Origin: Acidimicrobiia bacterium
GTDB taxonomy: Bacteria > Actinomycetota > Acidimicrobiia > Spongiisociales > JAHEDJ01
Length of the DNA stretch: 27,480 bases
NCBI GenBank assembly: GCA_030598025.1
Contig: JAUVQS010000003.1
Coordinates: 1-27,480, forward strand
Direction of reading: 5' to 3'
Position numbers and translations under genes: made by a program. Shown in pieces: positions 24,024 to 27,480 of the stretch (position 1 is its first letter; each line of letters starts with the position of its first letter). Below the pieces are notes generated by a model. It saw only the letters and a list, made by a program, of their open reading frames with translations, was not told the DNA's origin and did no database searches.

Positions 24024-24811
24024 CGGTAGCTTGGTTCGGTCATCCGGTTTCGAAGGCTCATCACCGAGTTCGTGTGAATCTGACACACGCGGGACTCGGT
24101 GACACCCAGCACATTCCCAATCTCGGATAGCGTTAGTCCCTCGTAGTAGTACAACGTGACGACCAGTCGCTCCCGGTCGGGAAGACGGTTGATGGAATCC
24201 GCCAGGACTCGCTTCATCTCCTCAACCTGAAAGGCGGCTTCCGGATTGGTACCGCGCGGATCCGGGAGAACGTCACCGACGGTTGATGAATCGCGATCGC
24301 GCCCAAGGAGTTCATCGAGGGCAACCAGGCCAAGGGTCGAGATCTCAGCCAGGCTGTCTTGGAGGTCGTCGACCGGCATGTCCATGTGGGCGGCCAATTC
24401 CTCTTCGCTCGGCGTGCGTTTCAGCCGGTGCTCCAGTTCAGCCAGCGATCGTTCAATCTCTCTGGCTCTCGAACGAACCGAACGAGGAACCCAGTCGAGT
24501 TGGCGAAGCTCATCGAGGATGGCACCCCTGATGCGATTGATCGCGTACGTTTCGAACTTGAATCCCCGCTCGAGATCGAATTTGTCGATCGCGTCGATCA
24601 ACCCGAAGATTCCATACGAGATGAGATCGGACTGCTCAACATTGCGGGGCAATCCGACTCCGACACGACCGGCGACGAACTTCACCAGCGGCGAGTAATG
24701 CAGGATCAACGCATCTCGCACAATGTCCTCGCCGGATTTCTTAAAGCGCTGCCACAGCTCCATGACCTGGTCGTCGGAGTTCTGGTCAGGCTCGCGGATG
24801 GCTTCGTTCAT
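24020..24811 (-). CDS. whiG: RNA polymerase sigma factor, WhiG/FliA (sigma-28) type
   Basis: A 263-residue alternative sigma factor. Region 2 includes LVKFVAGRVGVGLPRNVEQSD and DLISYGIFGLIDAIDKFD and the DNA-melting/-10 binding part around RGFKFETYAINRIRGAILDELRQLDWVPRSVRSRARE. Region 3 follows, and region 4 has the helix-turn-helix TLSEIGNVLGVTESRVCQIHT for the -35. In Streptomyces WhiG starts sporulation; in flagellated bacteria FliA controls motility genes. Position next to rpsB and downstream of dprA/xerC is conserved in Actinobacteria. No flagellar or anti-sigma gene is present in the window. The ATG at 24811 is preceded by AAGG. The gene overlaps the xerC 3' end by 26 nt. Confidence 0.9.
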   Translation of the reverse strand: MNEAIREPDQNSDDQVMELWQRFKKSGEDIVRDALILHYSPLVKFVAGRVGVGLPRNVEQSDLISYGIFGLIDAIDKFDLERGFKFETYAINRIRGAILDELRQLDWVPRSVRSRAREIERSLAELEHRLKRTPSEEELAAHMDMPVDDLQDSLAEISTLGLVALDELLGRDRDSSTVGDVLPDPRGTNPEAAFQVEEMKRVLADSINRLPDRERLVVTLYYYEGLTLSEIGNVLGVTESRVCQIHTNSVMSLRNRMTEPSYR

Positions 24812-25679
24812 AGGTCGCCTTGAGATGGTCCCGGGTTACCGAAGTGTAAATCTGGGTCGTCGCCAGTTCAATGTGACCCAACAATTCCTGTACAGATCGT
24901 AGATCAGCGCCGCCCTCTAGGAGGTGAGTTGCGAAAGAATGTCTGAATGCGTGGGGGAAGGTTCCAGCCCGCCGGCGGACGATCCTCCTGATTCCGCGCT
25001 CATCGAGTGGTCCTCCCCGAGCCCCAATCCAAAGAGAATCGGAGGTCGAGTCCCTCGCCAATGCGGGTCGCGCCTCGTTCAGGTACCGATGGATCGACCG
25101 TACGGACGGATGACCCAGCGGTACGACTCGCTGGCGGTCACCTTTCCCGATTACACGGATCTGGTCTCGCCCCAAAACATCGCCAACGGTCAACGAAACC
25201 AACTCTGCTACGCGCAGGCCGGACGCATAGAGTACCTCGAGAATTGCTCGATCACGGATCTCGACGGGATCGTCGCCATTGATCGAGTCGAGAACGCTGT
25301 GCATCGTCCGTTGTGGCAGGGCCGATGGGAGAGTCTTGGGGAGTTTGGGCCTGGCTACCTGCTCGGCTGGGTTGAGCGGCAGCTCTCCGCGCCGCGTGAC
25401 GTCACCGAAAAATGACCGAACGGCGGAAGCCTTCCGTGCGACCGACCGCCGGGCGTACCCGATGGTGTCGAGATAGGCCAGGTATCTTCTGACTATTCGC
25501 CGATCTACGTCGGCAAGGGCAGCGATACTTCCGCGATCACAGAACGCAAAGAACTGGGCCAGATCGCGCCGGTAGGCGTCCAGCGTATGCGACGAGGCGC
25601 CGCGTTGCCCTGCCTTCCTATCCAGGAACGCGGTGACGTCGGCGGCAGCCCAATCAGGAAGAGCGGGGATCTTTGCCAC
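24786..25679 (-). CDS. xerC: Tyrosine recombinase XerC
   Basis: XerC/D recombinases resolve chromosome dimers at dif. The 297-residue protein has an N-terminal SAM-like DNA-binding domain (about 10-100) and the C-terminal catalytic domain with all six key residues: Arg156 (SGLRVAEL), Lys179 (IGKGDRQR), His243 and Arg246 (HAFR), His269 (LLGHI) and Tyr278 (IYTS), the nucleophile. The start is GTG at 25679 with GAGG about 8 nt upstream. The frame extends 63 codons further but those overlap dprA's 3' end and lack homology. It lies between dprA and whiG, the actinobacterial order, so it is the housekeeping enzyme and not a phage integrase. Confidence 0.93.
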   Translation of the reverse strand: MAKIPALPDWAAADVTAFLDRKAGQRGASSHTLDAYRRDLAQFFAFCDRGSIAALADVDRRIVRRYLAYLDTIGYARRSVARKASAVRSFFGDVTRRGELPLNPAEQVARPKLPKTLPSALPQRTMHSVLDSINGDDPVEIRDRAILEVLYASGLRVAELVSLTVGDVLGRDQIRVIGKGDRQRVVPLGHPSVRSIHRYLNEARPALARDSTSDSLWIGARGGPLDERGIRRIVRRRAGTFPHAFRHSFATHLLEGGADLRSVQELLGHIELATTQIYTSVTRDHLKATYERSHPRA

Positions 25680-25710
25680 GATGTAATCCTCGCCGCCTGT
25701 GTGGACGGGG

Positions 25711-26760
25711 TCAACGACCCGCCCCCGATCCACCTGCGTCCAGGCCTCCCACGACCAATCCGTCGACCCACCTGATCTGGCCGGTCGCCTCCAGGCGAGC
25801 AAGGTCGGCGAGGACTTCTCCCGGTGGGCGATTGACGGCTGTGACGATCCACTCGACCGTTCTCCCAATCGGCCCGATCATTGTGGCCAACTCGCCGTCG
25901 GGTGGGGAGTCGCTCGGTGCGGGCGGTCCGAGGACCAGCGAAACGGCTTCCACGAGATCAGAAGCCCCGAGCACGGGAATGGCTCCATCCCGGATGATGA
26001 GATTGCATCCCTCGGACGTTGCCCTATCGACATCTCCCGGGACGGCCAGGATCTCTCTCCCATGTTCGAGCGCCGCCCGCGCCGTAATCAAGGCTCCCCC
26101 GTTGGGTCGCGCTTCTACGACAACCGTGACCGCAGACAGACCCGAGATGATTCGATTGCGCGGCGGAAACCTCCAGCCCGAGGGCGGAGTACCCGGCGGG
26201 TACTCAGATGTAACCCCGCCGCCCGTCTCGAGAATCGTCTCGCCCAGACGTCGGTTGGAGACGGGATACCAGCGATCGGGGCCGCAGCCGAGAACGGCAA
26301 CGGAGCACCCACCGACCGATACCGCTCCACGATGAGCCGCCGCATCAACTCCCTTCGCCAGGCCGCTCACTACCGGCCATCCGGCGACGGCCAGCGCTCT
26401 TCCGAACTGCTCGGCCAGGCGCAGTCCATATGAGGTCGCCTTCCTGGTTCCGACCACCGCCACACCCCGTTCCTCCGGGATCCGTCCGCGGACAAACAAC
26501 AGGTCTGGAGCGTCGGGAAGGAGAGCAAGGTGTTCGGGCAAGTCTTCGCGAAAGACGGCCTCGATTCCGGCCACCGCCAGTTCCGCCCGGCGCTCTTCCG
26601 CCGGAACCGACGCCGCCTCTCTGGCGTGATCGGGAACCCGCTCGGCACCCTTCGAGATCCTGGCCAGCACGCGGCTCGCCGACCCGTACTTCTCGAGAAG
26701 AGTACGACGCCGGGTCGGATGCATCCCGACGAATGCCAACTGCAGTCTTTCGTCATACAT
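25711..26760 (-). CDS. dprA: DNA-processing protein DprA (Smf)
   Basis: DprA binds single-stranded DNA taken up during transformation and loads RecA. The 349-residue protein contains the extended Rossmann fold with GVAVVGTRKATSYG, VVSGLAKGVDAAAHRGA, VAVLGCGPDRWYP, SEYPPGTPPSGWRFPPRNRIISGLS and ALITARAALEHGREILAVPGD, all in the usual order. The N-terminus has a weak helical region, and the C-terminus ends in a winged-helix-like segment (PGEVLADLARLEATGQI) then a Gly-rich tail. I chose ATG 26760, with GGGGAG about 8 nt upstream; a GTG three codons earlier is the alternative. The ATG shares one base with the comM stop, so it is coupled to comM. Confidence 0.94.
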   Translation of the reverse strand: MYDERLQLAFVGMHPTRRRTLLEKYGSASRVLARISKGAERVPDHAREAASVPAEERRAELAVAGIEAVFREDLPEHLALLPDAPDLLFVRGRIPEERGVAVVGTRKATSYGLRLAEQFGRALAVAGWPVVSGLAKGVDAAAHRGAVSVGGCSVAVLGCGPDRWYPVSNRRLGETILETGGGVTSEYPPGTPPSGWRFPPRNRIISGLSAVTVVVEARPNGGALITARAALEHGREILAVPGDVDRATSEGCNLIIRDGAIPVLGASDLVEAVSLVLGPPAPSDSPPDGELATMIGPIGRTVEWIVTAVNRPPGEVLADLARLEATGQIRWVDGLVVGGLDAGGSGAGR

Positions 26761-27480
26761 CACGACCACTCCCCGCGATACGACAGTGCTTCGGCCGTAT
26801 GAGGCTCGGCGACAAGGTCAGAATCAGCTAGATCTGCAACTGTTCTGGCGACGCGGCGGATGCGGTCGTATCCGCGCCCTGAAATCTCCTGACGATCGAA
26901 AGCCTGCTCGAGCAGGGCCAGTGCTCCCGGTTCCCAAGCCTGAACGTCCAATCGCTCACGACGCATTGAGCGGTTCAATACGCCTCGATCAATCTGACGT
27001 ACTCGCGCTGCTTCCACCCGCTTCCTCACTGCCGCGCTCTTCTCACCGGCCGGGCTCATCAGCGAACCCCGGTCGAGACGCGGGACCGGAACTCTCAAGT
27101 CGAACCGATCGATCATGGGGCCCGAAAGCCGTCGCCGATAGCGATCAATCTGCGATACCGAACACCGGCAGGCAACCAGACGATCACCCAGGAAGCCGCA
27201 CGGACAAGGGTTGGTTGCCCCAACGACCTGCAGCGCAGCCGGAAACTGAACGGTTGCCCCCTTACGCGCCACCGTCACCTCCTGATCCTCCAGTGGTTGC
27301 CGGAGTGCGTCGAGAAGATTGGCCGGAAACTCCCCCAGTTCGTCCAAGAACAAGACGCCTCGATGTGCCAACGATGCGTCACCGGGAACCGGGATTCCGC
27401 TTCCGCCACCCACCATGGCCGCCACAGTTGCGGTGTGGTGAGGAGAACGGAACGGCGGGCGCAAGCGCGGGGGTCGTCCT
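26760..27480 (-). CDS. comM: Mg-chelatase-like AAA+ ATPase ComM/YifB (C-terminal part)
   Basis: The frame is open to the right edge, so about the last 240 residues of a roughly 500-residue protein are seen. Features are RPPFRSPHHTATVAAMVGGG (the ComM-type PHH segment), Walker B with GVLFLDELGEFP, the NPCPCGFLGDRLVACRC cysteine cluster typical of ComM, the Arg-finger SGPMIDRFDLRVPVP and the C-terminal Mg_chelatase_C domain (RGYDRIRRVARTVADL). ComM is a helicase-like AAA+ protein that promotes branch migration during natural transformation. Its N-terminal Lon-like domain and Walker A lie beyond the window. The TGA shares one base with the dprA ATG. comM-dprA-xerC is a recurrent competence/recombination group. 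Confidence 0.92.
   Translation of the reverse strand, partial: GRPPRLRPPFRSPHHTATVAAMVGGGSGIPVPGDASLAHRGVLFLDELGEFPANLLDALRQPLEDQEVTVARKGATVQFPAALQVVGATNPCPCGFLGDRLVACRCSVSQIDRYRRRLSGPMIDRFDLRVPVPRLDRGSLMSPAGEKSAAVRKRVEAARVRQIDRGVLNRSMRRERLDVQAWEPGALALLEQAFDRQEISGRGYDRIRRVARTVADLADSDLVAEPHTAEALSYRGEWS

Noticed and set aside
24786..25679. Phage or integron integrase
   Set aside because: Gene order (dprA-xerC-whiG), full catalytic set and lack of attachment sites or cargo identify housekeeping XerC.

Overview
This looks like part of an actinobacterial chromosome (about 60% G+C). The order comM-dprA-xerC-whiG / rpsB-tsf-pyrH-frr-cdsA-dxr-rseP-ispG-proS / rimP-nusA-infB-rbfA-truB-ribF-rpsO-pnp / dapB is the conserved information-processing and isoprenoid block of Actinobacteria. 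The compact layout and the absence of several genes usually seen in Streptomyces or Mycobacterium (ylxR between nusA and infB, the M23 peptidase gene by rpsB, pepR between pnp and dapB) suggest a deep-branching lineage such as Acidimicrobiia. That placement is inference. No rRNA, tRNA, CRISPR array, transposase or phage module was found, and no gene-free stretch exceeds 300 bases.

Layout. Positions 1-2724 (+ strand) hold a three-gene redox module: the C-terminal part of a FixC/geranylgeranyl-reductase-like flavoprotein, a stand-alone cyclic-nucleotide-binding domain protein, and a GltD/DsrL-like NAD(P)H:acceptor flavoprotein with an N-terminal Fe-S domain and a very cysteine-rich C-terminal ferredoxin domain. 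Everything to the right is on the - strand. Read in transcription order (right to left) it comprises comM (partial), dprA, xerC and a WhiG/FliA-type sigma factor, ending in a strong hairpin. Next come a promoter and structured leader, then rpsB, tsf, pyrH, frr, cdsA, dxr, rseP and ispG, followed by proS. A promoter with a TATACT -10 element precedes rimP, nusA, infB, a DUF503 gene, rbfA, truB, ribF and a RidA-like gene. Then rpsO and pnp follow, ending in a UUCG-loop terminator. A SAM methyltransferase and a DapB homologue complete the window.

How the genes work together. rpsB/tsf/frr/infB/rimP/rbfA/truB/rpsO/proS serve ribosome assembly and translation, while nusA and pnp serve transcription and RNA turnover. 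dxr and ispG are the second and the penultimate steps of the MEP isoprenoid pathway. cdsA makes CDP-diacylglycerol and rseP is an intramembrane protease. ComM, DprA and XerC handle DNA uptake/recombination and chromosome dimer resolution. Many stop/start codons overlap by 1-8 nt, so most genes are probably translationally coupled.

The window is mostly ordinary housekeeping DNA. The parts that deserve a second look are the redox module at the left edge, a DapB homologue without its catalytic His-His pair, a RidA-like protein with Ser where the active-site Arg is expected, degenerate heptamer repeats in three intergenic spacers, a 13-bp A+T-rich inverted repeat between dxr and rseP, and long acidic or Arg-Asp-Gly-rich extensions on four housekeeping proteins.
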